From Paracoccaceae bacterium (GTDB lineage Bacteria > Pseudomonadota > Alphaproteobacteria > Rhodobacterales > Rhodobacteraceae): 64,000 nt of DNA. The position numbers and the translations under genes were made by a program. How positions within the stretch are numbered: position 1 is the first letter of the stretch; each line of letters opens with the position of its first letter. Shown here one piece after another: positions 1 through 8,961 of the stretch. The notes beneath the pieces are model-generated. The model saw nothing but the letters and a program-made list of their open reading frames with translations, was not told the origin of the DNA and ran no database searches. The DNA lies in NCBI GenBank assembly GCA_014654775.1, contig JACVZW010000013.1, positions 1-64,000 of the forward strand, read 5' to 3'.

Positions 1-51
1 TACGTGCCCGTCATCCTCTGAAATCGCTGCCCGACATCATGCGAAACACGC

Positions 52-1110
52 ATGAACAGGGCTTATCAGAGCGGCGGGGTCGTCAAAGATACGACCTACA
101 TCCTCGACTTCGTGAACAGCAGTGAAGACATCCTGAAGGCGTTTCGCACCTACTACGAGACGGCAACGCTGGCCGACGTAACCGACCCGAACGTCGTCTT
201 CGATCTGCGGGCGAAGCTGGACGCGGCAGGACACTACGACGACTTCGAAGTGGGCCGAGTGGTGCAGGTAGAGGTGGACCCGACGGCCACCCATGGAGCC
301 CTTGTGGCGGCGATCTCCCCCATCGCAGACCGCCTGCTGAAGGCCTATAGGGCCGCACAGGAGCGCCTTGCCGCTGCTCGTGAGGGTAATGACGACAGGA
401 AGGCAAAGGACGCTCAGGACGAGCTAAATGCCCTTCTGCTGTTCAAGAACGACATGGGGGCATTCCTCCGCCTCTACAGTTTTCTGTCGCAGATATTTGA
501 CTACGGGAACACTGCCATCGAGGCACGTAGTATCTTCTACCGCCGTCTTATCCCGCTCCTCGAGTTCGGCAGGGAGAGGACCGACGTAGACGTCTCGAAG
601 GTCATCCTGACGCATCACAAGCTGAAGTCGGGAGGCCAGCAGAAGTTGTCTCTTGGCGGCGATGCGGAGCCGCTACAGCCCCTCACGGCGACCGGAACGG
701 GGACCCTGCAGGAAAAGGAGAAGGCACGCCTTGCGGAGATTCTGGCGAAGCTGAACGAGCTGTTCCAAGGCGACGTTACCGACGATGACCAGCTCATCTA
801 TGTTAACAATGTCCTGAAGGGGAAGCTGATGGAGAGCCAGACGCTCGTCCAGCAGGCGACACAAAACAGCAAGGAACAGTTCTCAAACTCCCCTGCGCTT
901 ACGCAGGCTATTCTGCACGCTATCATCGATGCTTTTGAAGCTCACTCAAACATGAGCAAACAGGCGTTGGACTCTTCGTCGGTCAGAGAGGGACTGAAAG
1001 ATGTGCTGCTTGGTCCTGGGAAACTCTACGAGTCCTTGCGGAGCAAAGGAGGTCTCCCAACAAGCTCTACTACAGATGCGGACCTTCAAGCTCAAGCAGG
1101 TAGCTCTTGA
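52..1110 (+). pseudogene. Truncated HsdR (type I restriction R subunit) C-terminal fragment
   Basis: The 352-aa reading frame resembles the C-terminal part of type I restriction endonuclease R subunits. Its start (NRAY, then YILDFVN) matches the end of the helicase domain, and the YYETA...VTDP...FDLRAKLDAAGHYDDFEV stretch is typical of the helical C-terminal region. Full HsdR proteins have roughly 800-1100 residues, so the nuclease and both helicase lobes are missing. In the same frame, codons back to a TGA at 19-21 (reading SCETR before MNRAY) only weakly continue the family, and the other two frames do not continue it. I therefore call it a fragment, not a gene cut by the window edge. It converges with the methyltransferase gene and overlaps its 3' end by 41 bp. 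It is unlikely to be functional alone. Confidence 0.7.
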
Positions 1111-2137
1111 GCCTGCCAGTTGTGACATAGGGCGCTCCGGTGCCGGAATAGAGCAATCGAAAGTGATGAAAGTCTCTTATCATTCTCCGGCGAAGGGATT
1201 GCGCCGAAACTAGGCCCCCGCATTCGATAGCCAAAAGACAATCTGATATCACCTCACCTCGGCTGGAATGCACCACAACTATGCTCTCTGGGCGAACACG
1301 ACCAACCCTAGGAATAAGCACCGCATATTGAGCAGCGATGGTTTCATTTCCAATTTGAATACCCGCAGGAAACTCGTACCGCTTCTGGATTTCACCGCCA
1401 ACAATAGACGTCGTATGTACCCAACCTAAACCGGTAGAGGACTCAGTCCTCATGGAGCGTCGAACGGATATTTTCCCCCGAACGATTGATGGCGCCCCGG
1501 AAGCATCCTGAGCCAACGAAGACGGCCGCGATTCATTGCGAAGAGAGGACTTTCCTCGCTTTAACCGAACTATCACAGTCGAAGCATCTACTCTAGGAAA
1601 CGCGCCGTACCTAGGCTGGGACAGGACTTCGAGTCTACCGACACTCACCAAAGCCATTCGAGCGCCCTCATCTTGCTCGCTAGAAAGAGCCGAACTCGGG
1701 AGTATAGCAATAATCTCTCCGTCATCGGCGAGATAATCAAAGGCGGTCAACAGAAAGGCCAGCGCACGACTACATTTCAGGAAAGAAAACGTGCCTCGCG
1801 GCGCACATAGTCGCCCACCTCGATTTGAGAATGGGGGATTCATTAAGATCAAGTCAAAACGCGACTCTTCAAAAGGTGGTGGCAAAACTGGAAAATCAGA
1901 CGAAAGAAAGTCAAAACATAAAGAAGCTTCAACGCGCGAGGACTGTTTCGCTGCCAGCAGAGCAGCCCCATCGATGTCGCAAATGTAAAACTGGGTTTCC
2001 TTCCACCTTTCAGCTGCCGCCCTCACCAAACTACCATCACCAACGCAAAAATCGGCAATCCTCGCAGGTTTACCAGTACTGAAGGAAACCAAATCCCTGG
2101 CAACGGAAACCGGCGTGTAGAAACGGTCTGCAATCAT
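1070..2137 (-). CDS. N6-adenine DNA methyltransferase of the PRTase/ORC module
   Basis: 355 aa, class I SAM-dependent DNA methylase. A FYTP motif at residues 6-9 and the SAM-binding motif I DFCVGDGSL at 29-37 are followed by the catalytic NPPF motif at 100-103, the amino-methyltransferase signature of N6-adenine enzymes. About 170 residues after the catalytic core may hold target recognition. It is the last gene of a four-gene minus-strand operon. Its ATG abuts the TAG stop of the preceding gene (TAGATG), so translation is probably coupled. It may mark self DNA or modify DNA for the neighbouring ATPase and PRTase-like proteins; that role is inferred. The HsdR fragment next door is not an obvious partner, because no HsdS or HsdM-type pair is present. 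Confidence 0.85.
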   Translation of the reverse strand: MIADRFYTPVSVARDLVSFSTGKPARIADFCVGDGSLVRAAAERWKETQFYICDIDGAALLAAKQSSRVEASLCFDFLSSDFPVLPPPFEESRFDLILMNPPFSNRGGRLCAPRGTFSFLKCSRALAFLLTAFDYLADDGEIIAILPSSALSSEQDEGARMALVSVGRLEVLSQPRYGAFPRVDASTVIVRLKRGKSSLRNESRPSSLAQDASGAPSIVRGKISVRRSMRTESSTGLGWVHTTSIVGGEIQKRYEFPAGIQIGNETIAAQYAVLIPRVGRVRPESIVVVHSSRGEVISDCLLAIECGGLVSAQSLRRRMIRDFHHFRLLYSGTGAPYVTTGRLKSYLLELEGPHL

Positions 2138-3091
2138 CTACTGACCAAATCCAAAGAAACCGGAAACGTCATAAAGATGACATTTTCCGGTCCCAACAGT
2201 ACGATTCTTTTTCCTTATCGGGTGATCGTGAAGTATCTCACAGTTACCGTCATTCAACGCAAACAGCATTGCGCCAAGCGCATGAGGCTTTGTACCTATC
2301 GCCGCAAGTTGAAGGAGTCTCCTAGGCTGCGACCCCCTGAGTGCATCAAGAGCAGAGTACACCGCGAATGGACACGCAGCATCAACATATTCGGCCCTTT
2401 GCCATGATCTGCTAGTGCTAAGAATCTCAGAGTTCCCTTCGTACGTGTGAAAGGGGTAGTCAACTTCAAAACCAGGCACACCAATAAACGGAACAATATC
2501 ATGTTCATTTGGCTCAAGCTTGTCGACTAAATGCCTAAACCTTACGCCCTCAAAACCCAGCAGCGGAACTAGAACCGGCGATCTATCACTTCGTGATGGA
2601 AGGCGAGAAAATGAAGGAATAGGAAAGAAGCCCCGCACACGCTCGCTCAGACTATAGAACTCGCCGGGCTTTGGATGCGGATTAGCTGCATACTTTTCAG
2701 GCTCTGAATATATGCAGAGGGTTTGAAACCCCCCTTCGACGAGCACCCTTAAAATTGGCATCCAAACGTGATGGCTAAGTCCAGTTATATCCATATAAAC
2801 TGGTCGACCGAGGAATTTGTTAACCCACTCCTCAATTGAACTTCGATTGCGCAGCTGTAGCGGCGTCGAAGAGAAGGCGATCACTGAAGCTTGTTCCAGG
2901 CTGTCCGTCTCTGAAATCTCAAAGACTGAATCTGCATCAAATCTCTGAGACCAACCTGGACCGACTTGGCTGCGTTCTTCCCGTTCGCCATAGATAAGAA
3001 CGCCATGCGCCAATACCGGGACATCATCACGCGAATTAAATGATCTTCGCGGCGGCGCTTTCAGCTTTGTGCTAGCGAAAGTACTCATCAA
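2138..3091 (-). CDS. Unrecognised 317-aa protein of the PRTase/ORC module
   Basis: I do not recognise this family. The protein is soluble, with no signal peptide or membrane segment. The middle (YMDITGL, then a helix, then TLCIYSEPEKY) and the end (IGTKPHALGAMLFAL, HDHPIRK, TGKCHLYDVSGFF) alternate predicted strands and helices, as in a Rossmann-like fold, and the end resembles a small-ligand or nucleotide-binding core. That reading is speculative. The gene overlaps the end of the upstream ATPase gene by 20 bp and abuts the downstream methyltransferase gene, so it is an integral part of the operon. It could be the effector or the sensor of the system. Start is the first ATG of an MM pair. Confidence 0.75.
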   Translation of the reverse strand: MMSTFASTKLKAPPRRSFNSRDDVPVLAHGVLIYGEREERSQVGPGWSQRFDADSVFEISETDSLEQASVIAFSSTPLQLRNRSSIEEWVNKFLGRPVYMDITGLSHHVWMPILRVLVEGGFQTLCIYSEPEKYAANPHPKPGEFYSLSERVRGFFPIPSFSRLPSRSDRSPVLVPLLGFEGVRFRHLVDKLEPNEHDIVPFIGVPGFEVDYPFHTYEGNSEILSTSRSWQRAEYVDAACPFAVYSALDALRGSQPRRLLQLAAIGTKPHALGAMLFALNDGNCEILHDHPIRKKNRTVGTGKCHLYDVSGFFGFGQ

Positions 3092-4931
3092 ACATGCTCA
3101 TCTGAGGGGGAAGTTTATCATCTGCAAGTGCAGAACGGTTACCGAGAAGTTGCTTGATGGTTTCCTTGGGTCTCCGCGTCAATGAAATCAATTCTGCTTC
3201 AGTTATTGACATCTTTCGCTTCTGCCGATGGCTGTAGCTGAAGAAGGGGGCGAAAATTGGGTGCAATGAGTACTCCCATGATCTTGTGTCCCATTCGGCA
3301 GAGAGCTTTGTTCCCGGTCGACGGACTAGAGCCATGTGCATGACCGCCTCAATAAGAAGTTGATCGGTCTCGGACTCGTGCTCGCGCCCCCCACCGCGCG
3401 GTAGATCTTCAACCTCAAACTGATTGCATTCCGGGCGAGCACCGAACGGATTTGCCGCCATTACCTGGAAGATTCGACCCAAGCCCAACACTAGTTTTGT
3501 AAGTAATGCGCCATGTGAAGATACTCCTTCAAGTTCCCTCAAGTAGGTAAGGGCAACATCCCGGGCCGCCTTCGTTTGAAGCTCTGGGTCGATGGGCTCA
3601 ACAATGCTTCTTTCGCTGAGTATCTGTTCTCGTATACAGGCATTCAAGAGCTGCATGTAGAACCGTATATTTCGATGTGTTATCTTTGCTAACACATCGT
3701 GACCACAGAAATACTTGTTTAGCGCCCTTCCTTTTCCTCCGATGGCGAACAGTGCAGCGTAAGAGTAGTTTTCATATCGCAGGACCTGTTCTTTTTCCCT
3801 CTGTGCGAAAGAATGGAGCGAAAGCCTTGCAGCCTGGTAGTCTCCATTCGCTAGCATCAGAAAAACAAAAATCTCATGATCATCTAACAGCGCAATGCGA
3901 ACGTCCATCGCAGAACTTGTAAGCTGAGCCCGAAATTCAGAGACCCTTGCAGCAACTCCAAGCCTTTGTGACTCCTGCTTTGTTGTAAGGCCAGGAAGAA
4001 GTATTTTAACGTCAATTGGCGGACCATACTGCTCAAGATCTGCAGCTCTAAGCCTCGCAGCGCAAACTTCGCTCGCAAACTGCGGAAAGGACTCCTGTAG
4101 CTGCTCTTCGATATGGATTCGCTCATAGTCAGCTGGGCTTATGAGAGTCTCCTGCGGATTTAGCGTTGAACGGGCTCTCCACCCCAGTTCTCGCACGCCG
4201 ACCTTAAAGAAATAATTCTCCCCGCTGTGTTTGATCAACGTGTTAATTGACCGCTGTTGATGATCTAGGAGATTCTCGTATTCATCAAGAATAATGTAGT
4301 ATACTGTTGCCGCGTGCCCCTTCACCAAGCGCAACTCGTCCAGGAAGACTGTTATTGGCGTCTGCATTGGAGATATAGTTGGTCGCGCCCGACTGAAGTT
4401 ATTGATATAAAGCTCTAGATCCAACCTTGCGGAGTCGATTTCGGCTGCTAGGACCTCCAGAGAATCGCATGACTTTAGGCCGAGAGAAGTGGCCATACGC
4501 CCTAGATTCAAAGGCGCCTTTTGCATCGCGGCATCGAACGTTGTCTCATACCATAGCAGATAGTTGAGAATTTCCTCACACACCATTAGATTAAAGAAGT
4601 GTCCAAATAGCCTGTTCCACTCTTCGATTGACTGATCAGATCCACTGAATGAGCGCACAGTGTTCGTGTTAAGTTTAAAATAGAACCCAATGAATTCTGG
4701 GCGAGCATTGTTAAATTTTCCAAGTGCGTGCTGCCCTTCGTAAGACATACACTTTAGTGCCGTGGTTTTCCCTGAGCCTCTCCCCCCAACAAGCACACAC
4801 GATTTTGGCGCAGCCAGATACGAAAAATACTGTGGTTCATTAAAGAGTCGATATATATCCTCTCTAAGCCATTCAGCACGGAAGCTACCAAATAGCTCTT
4901 CAAGTTTTGCAGCCTCCTGCGTGGATGTCAT
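3072..4931 (-). CDS. ORC/CDC6-like AAA+ ATPase of a putative conflict system
   Basis: 619 aa. An N-terminal P-loop ATPase has Walker A GGRGSGKTT at residues 49-57 and Walker B IILDEYE at 213-219, followed by FFKVGVRELG, which fits a sensor-1 strand. The layout matches proteins annotated as ORC-CDC6 family AAA ATPases in bacterial conflict islands. The C-terminal roughly 300 residues are helical and unrecognised. Its ATG overlaps the PRTase gene by four bases (ATGA), showing tight coupling. By analogy with STAND and ORC-type ATPases it may be the NTP-dependent switch that senses invasion and controls partner proteins; that is inference. It is not a chromosomal replication initiator: it lies inside an A+T-rich island and has no origin features around it. 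Confidence 0.75.
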   Translation of the reverse strand: MTSTQEAAKLEELFGSFRAEWLREDIYRLFNEPQYFSYLAAPKSCVLVGGRGSGKTTALKCMSYEGQHALGKFNNARPEFIGFYFKLNTNTVRSFSGSDQSIEEWNRLFGHFFNLMVCEEILNYLLWYETTFDAAMQKAPLNLGRMATSLGLKSCDSLEVLAAEIDSARLDLELYINNFSRARPTISPMQTPITVFLDELRLVKGHAATVYYIILDEYENLLDHQQRSINTLIKHSGENYFFKVGVRELGWRARSTLNPQETLISPADYERIHIEEQLQESFPQFASEVCAARLRAADLEQYGPPIDVKILLPGLTTKQESQRLGVAARVSEFRAQLTSSAMDVRIALLDDHEIFVFLMLANGDYQAARLSLHSFAQREKEQVLRYENYSYAALFAIGGKGRALNKYFCGHDVLAKITHRNIRFYMQLLNACIREQILSERSIVEPIDPELQTKAARDVALTYLRELEGVSSHGALLTKLVLGLGRIFQVMAANPFGARPECNQFEVEDLPRGGGREHESETDQLLIEAVMHMALVRRPGTKLSAEWDTRSWEYSLHPIFAPFFSYSHRQKRKMSITEAELISLTRRPKETIKQLLGNRSALADDKLPPQMSMFDEYFR

Positions 4932-5818
4932 TGCGCTCGTCCTATTAGGGGCGTCCAGTTATTTCGCGTCGAGTATAGAATTGGTAAGCTCGCGTCTGGA
5001 ATACCATGAGCAAAGGCAAGAAGAAGGCCTAACTCATGAAATCCCCGCCAGCCATCTTGAGATCCATCTGTTGCGGTATACCCCGCCCTGAAGCTGCTGT
5101 TCTGAATGTGAAGAATTCCATCGTCTGCTTCCGCCCTAGCCACACCGCTCCAAACTCTGGACTGAGGAAGAGTGGAATTGGATTCCGGACCAAGTATGTG
5201 GGACGGCGAAAGCTTAATTCCTGGATATTTTCTAGCTATGTTAACTTCAGCTGTTTTCGTACAAATGCACGGACAGTAAGCAATCGTATGTGTATTTTGG
5301 TTAATGAGTTCTGCATAACTCTGAAATTGTGGGGCGTCGGGATGATTGCGCTCAATTGTATCTATGAATTGATTTCCACTGCCGGCAAAGTCGTCGAAGA
5401 AAATATAATGTTTCTTCCAACTCAATTGATTGAGGGCATCCGCTGGTCGATAGATGCTGTGTGATGGGACATTGAAGGAGTCGCGCAGCTTTCTGGCGAA
5501 GAGATGCGCGCTATCTGTAGGATGCGGAACTTCACCTTCGCACAGGACGAATGCGACCTCATCTAGGTTTATAGTGCTCGGCGGCTGTGAGAATTTTACA
5601 TCGCCATGCAGAGAGGCCAGATAGTTCTGCAGAGCTCCTCTGAACAAAGCATCAGTCATCTGCTCGTTAAAGAACACCAGGCTTGAAATAAGTTTCTGTG
5701 CAGTCGGCAGTTCTTCAGGTAGGAAATTTGTGAGCCAGCCACGGATGTTCAGTTTGGCGTGCGTTGGCCACACTGAGAAGTCGCGGAAGTAACGTTCTTT
5801 TTCGTCTAGTCTGGTCAT
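4928..5818 (-). CDS. Phosphoribosyltransferase-like protein (PRTase-CE type)
   Basis: 296 aa, first gene of the operon. The segment YIFFDDFAGSGNQF (residues 138-151) matches the PRPP-binding loop of phosphoribosyltransferases: two acidic residues, then an A/S-G-S/T turn. LCEGEVPHPTDSAHLFARKL (92-111) probably forms an earlier part of the same fold. The C-terminal RNNWTPLIGR resembles the conserved WxPL ending of the PRTase-like proteins found beside ORC/CDC6-like ATPases. Ordinary nucleotide-salvage PRTases are shorter and lack these N- and C-terminal extensions. In this context an effector acting on nucleotides or nucleic acids is plausible but unproven. The Shine-Dalgarno is weak (AGAAGAAG about 10 bases upstream). 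Confidence 0.72.
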   Translation of the reverse strand: MTRLDEKERYFRDFSVWPTHAKLNIRGWLTNFLPEELPTAQKLISSLVFFNEQMTDALFRGALQNYLASLHGDVKFSQPPSTINLDEVAFVLCEGEVPHPTDSAHLFARKLRDSFNVPSHSIYRPADALNQLSWKKHYIFFDDFAGSGNQFIDTIERNHPDAPQFQSYAELINQNTHTIAYCPCICTKTAEVNIARKYPGIKLSPSHILGPESNSTLPQSRVWSGVARAEADDGILHIQNSSFRAGYTATDGSQDGWRGFHELGLLLAFAHGIPDASLPILYSTRNNWTPLIGRAQ

Positions 5819-5884
5819 TAATGGGTTGCTTCTTCTTGGGAGGTTCTAGAATGGCAGAGTAGTGTACCTCTGTGGAAATGCGTG

Positions 5885-6500
5885 TATACCGCTCACCTTA
5901 CTGACCAGCGAACGAACATCAAGGGTGTCCATGGCAGGGACCATGCGGTATCGGCTGGAGTTGTCGACGATGCAAAGCAGCGGTGATCGGCGTCCCTAGG
6001 CCTGGCTTTCGCAAGCTCCGTCATTTAACAAGCGTTGGTTTATTGCTTGCGTTGTTGCCATAGGGGCACTGATTCACTCCGACCTGCGCGGCCGCCTGAT
6101 CTGAGCTCTTTCAGTTGTTTCTGGCAGTAGACGAGTTGGGCCAGTTCAGTTCATTTTGCGGACCATCGGCACACCAAGGAGCGGCAGGCAAGACGATACG
6201 AACAGCCCGCTGTTGGACATGGCCGAGGTCACTGCGTCGGGGTTGTTGTCGAACCGCCGGTGCATGACCCCTGATGTGCTTGGTCTGGGTCTCAGAGGTT
6301 CTTTCCACGCGTCTCGCTTCTCCACAAGGCGCCCGTCACGGACCTGGCCGACAGCTTCTTGCGCTTCGCGTTCTTGTCGTTGAGTTGCTTCAATTGCTTG
6401 GCCTAAGACCTTTCCATGTATCCCAGCTGCGCTCGCCAGATATCTCCATTTGTAGAAAGTCACCTTGCAGATGACACTTTGTTGGCCGTGGCGCTGTGTT
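5885..6500 (-). mobile_element. Decayed IS3-family insertion sequence
   Basis: No intact transposase is present, but the minus strand carries IS3-type pieces in correct order in different frames. An OrfA-like SSA...TFYKWR helix (codons at 6443-6460) is followed in another frame by GYMERS, a stop, and AKQLKQLNDKNAKRKKLSA (about 6352-6412). This matches the GGMDVSEAKRLKALEDENAKLKKLLAE pattern of IS3 OrfA. Next comes an OrfB start-like AVTSAMSNSGL (about 6205-6237), and LLCIVDNSSRYRMVPAMDT (about 5924-5980) resembles the strand around the first catalytic Asp. At least two frameshifts, an in-frame stop and a deletion are needed to explain it. No terminal inverted repeats were found. It shows past mobile-element activity beside the PRTase/ORC operon. 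Confidence 0.65.
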
Positions 6501-6643
6501 TCCGTCTTCGGCAGAGAACAGACTAGCCTCAGACTGCAAGCGGTTCCGAGAAGCAGCCCACATGACGGCTCGCAACATTCCCGTGTCTGCTCGGTGATGG
6601 ATCGTTGGAGGTTCTCGGCGATCTCGCCGCAAGAGTGAACCAC

Positions 6644-6985
6644 TTAGCTTGACTTCTCACCGAAGTACTACACCGAACTTGCACTTGTTTAGAAATTATC
6701 TAATAAAAACAACACATAACTCGAAATCTTTCCGAATTCAATCCTCTCTTGCAGCACCATCCATCCCTCTGAAAACGAACAGAAATCCGATCCGCTTGGA
6801 AGTTTTCGCCCCACTGGCGCTGATGGATGCTGCGGCCACGCTATGGCAGGCCGAATCCTCAACTGACAACGAACGCGGCCAGTGCCGCCCGTCTTGCCCC
6901 CGCCGTGGATCGTCTCACCTGAAGCCACACCTGCAGGCCACGCATGGCGCGCCCGTTCACCCCGTCCACGGATCAAGGGGGCATC
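6644..6985. other. Gene-free stretch between the island and the transporter operon
   Basis: About 340 bases with no convincing gene on either strand. Bases 6680-6760 are A+T-rich, then composition returns abruptly to high GC. This looks like the right junction of the accessory island with the core chromosome. No tRNA, direct repeat or attachment site was recognised. Confidence 0.5.
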
Positions 6986-7897
6986 TCAGGGCCCGAAGGG
7001 TTCGCCCAGCGAAGCCACGCCATTGATCTTGAGCAACCTCTTGTTCGACGTGATGATGCCCAAAACCACGATCGCGACGATGTAGGGCAAACTCGACAAC
7101 AGCTGAGACGGCACGGCCCAGCCTTCGGTCTGTGCAACAAGGCTCGCCAGAGACACGGCACCGAACAGGCAGGCGCCAAAGAAGATCCGGCCCGTCAGCC
7201 ATGTGCCGAACACCACCAGCGCCAAGGCGATCCAGCCGCGCCCGGCGATCATGCCATCGGCCCAAAGCGGTGTATAGACCGTAGCGGCATAGGCCCCGGC
7301 AAAGCCCGCCATCGCCCCGCCGAACATGACCGCACAAAGCCGCAGGGCGTTCACCCGATAGCCGATGGCGCGCGCAGCGGCGGGGTTCTCGCCGATGGCC
7401 CGCAGGATCAGCCCAAGGCGAGAATAGCGAAACATCGCCCAGATCAGGGCCGTGGCGATGAGCGACAGCCAGACGATGATGTCCTGCACGAAAAGGCCAC
7501 CCACCACCGGCAGGTCGGACAGGCCGGGAAAGGCCAGTTTCGGCAAGCCCGTGATGGTCAGGCTTTCATAGGAATTGCCCACCAGAGACGACAGCCCCTG
7601 CCCAAGGATGCCCACCGCCAGCCCGACCGCAACCTGATTGGCCCGCAGCCCGACCGCCAAGCCCCCGAAGATCAGCGCCAGCCCAACCCCTGCAAAACCC
7701 GCCGCGACAAAGGCCGCGAAATGGCCGCCGCCTTCATAGACGACGATGAATCCGATGGCCGCGCCAAAGGCCATCATCCCTTCCAGCCCAAGGTTCAACA
7801 CCCCCGCCCGTTCCACCACCAATTCGCCAAGGGCGGCAAGCAGAAACGGGGTGGCCGCCGCAAGCATGCCGGCAAGGATGAACTCGATCCCGCTCAT
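6986..7897 (-). CDS. Nucleoside-type ABC transporter permease (NupQ-like)
   Basis: 303 aa, about eight to ten hydrophobic segments. The N-terminal segment with GELVVERAGVLNLGLEGMMAFGA is characteristic of the BPD_transp_2 permeases that work with BMP-type purine nucleoside binding proteins (NupQ/YufQ type). It is the second of two permeases and the last gene of an eight-gene minus-strand operon. Its ATG overlaps the end of the other permease gene by four bases. It should form the membrane channel with the neighbouring 355-aa permease, powered by the double-domain ATPase. Confidence 0.88.
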   Translation of the reverse strand: MSGIEFILAGMLAAATPFLLAALGELVVERAGVLNLGLEGMMAFGAAIGFIVVYEGGGHFAAFVAAGFAGVGLALIFGGLAVGLRANQVAVGLAVGILGQGLSSLVGNSYESLTITGLPKLAFPGLSDLPVVGGLFVQDIIVWLSLIATALIWAMFRYSRLGLILRAIGENPAAARAIGYRVNALRLCAVMFGGAMAGFAGAYAATVYTPLWADGMIAGRGWIALALVVFGTWLTGRIFFGACLFGAVSLASLVAQTEGWAVPSQLLSSLPYIVAIVVLGIITSNKRLLKINGVASLGEPFGP

Positions 7898-8961
7898 GCA
7901 GGCGCTCCTTTCGTGCGGACAAGGCGAAAGCGGACAAAGGTGATCGCCGCGAGGTAGCAGACCAGCAGACTGCCCTGAAACACGCGCACGGCCGCGACGG
8001 GCAGATCGGCCGACACCATCGCATTGTCGCCCCCGATATAGAGGGCCGCCATCAGCAAGGACGAGGCGACGATGCCCACCGGATGCAGCCCGCCAAGATA
8101 TGCGACAATGATCGCGGCATAGCCGTAGCCCGTCGAGATCGAGCGTTGCAGCTGCCCGATCGGACCCGCCACCTCAGCCGCCCCTGCAAGCCCAGCCGCA
8201 AAGCCGCCGATCAGAAGCGACAGCCAGATCGCGCGGGATTGCGAAAAGCCAGCATAGGTGGCGGCATTGGGGGCCAGACCACCGACCAGAAACTGGTACC
8301 CGCCGAAACTGCGCTGCATGTAGATCCATGCTAGAAGGGCCGCCACGAAGGCCAGCAGAAGCGACACGTTGACCCGTGTGCCGGGCAGCAGAATGGGGAT
8401 CATCGCGTCATACTGGAACATCACCGATTGCGGGAAGTTGAATCCCATCGGGTCCTTCCACGGGCCGAGCAGCAGGTAGTTCAACAGCTGGACGGCGATC
8501 AGGCTCATCATCAGGGTGACAAGGATTTCATTCGCGTTCAGCCGCACCCGCCAGAACGCCGGAACGACCGCCCATAGCGCCCCGCCGATGGCCCCCATGA
8601 TCAACATGGCAGGCCAGATCCAGCCGCCCGTGGCCTGCGGGAAATAGACCGGGATCGCGGAGGCGAAGATCGCGCCCAGAATGAACTGTCCCTCTGCCCC
8701 GATGTTGAACACCTTGGCGCGGAACCCGATGGCGAGCCCTTGGGCAATCAGCAGAAGCGGGCCTGTTTTCAGCAGAACCTCCGAAAACCCGGACCATGTC
8801 ATGAACGGTTCCAGCAGCAGCGCATAGAAGACGGCCGCCGGGTCCTTGCCCATCGCCACGAACAGGATCAGGTTCGACAGGATCGCCGCGGCGAGCGCCA
8901 ATAGTGGCGCCGCCACCGCCAGCTTGCGCGAGGCGCGATCACGGCGGACAAGGCGGATCAC
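7894..8961 (-). CDS. Nucleoside-type ABC transporter permease (NupP-like)
   Basis: 355 aa integral membrane protein of the BPD_transp_2 family. Segments such as LLIAQGLAIGFRAKVFNIGAEGQFILGAIFAS and RLNANEILVTLMMSLIAVQLLNYLLLGPWKDP are typical of the NupP/YufP subfamily. It is translationally coupled on both sides: a four-base overlap with the ATPase gene upstream and with the second permease gene downstream. The substrate is probably a purine nucleoside, purine base or related heterocycle, judged from the transporter family and the aminohydrolase and oxygenase in the same operon. Confidence 0.88.
   Translation of the reverse strand: MIRLVRRDRASRKLAVAAPLLALAAAILSNLILFVAMGKDPAAVFYALLLEPFMTWSGFSEVLLKTGPLLLIAQGLAIGFRAKVFNIGAEGQFILGAIFASAIPVYFPQATGGWIWPAMLIMGAIGGALWAVVPAFWRVRLNANEILVTLMMSLIAVQLLNYLLLGPWKDPMGFNFPQSVMFQYDAMIPILLPGTRVNVSLLLAFVAALLAWIYMQRSFGGYQFLVGGLAPNAATYAGFSQSRAIWLSLLIGGFAAGLAGAAEVAGPIGQLQRSISTGYGYAAIIVAYLGGLHPVGIVASSLLMAALYIGGDNAMVSADLPVAAVRVFQGSLLVCYLAAITFVRFRLVRTKGAPA

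Noticed and set aside
3072-4931. ORC/CDC6-like ATPase as a replication initiator with a nearby origin
   Set aside because: No iterons, DnaA boxes or partition genes were seen, and the operon context is a conflict-type island.
6146-6643. 165-codon open frame on the minus strand
   Set aside because: Only pieces of it match IS3 transposase, and the matches jump to other frames, so it is part of a decayed element rather than a gene.
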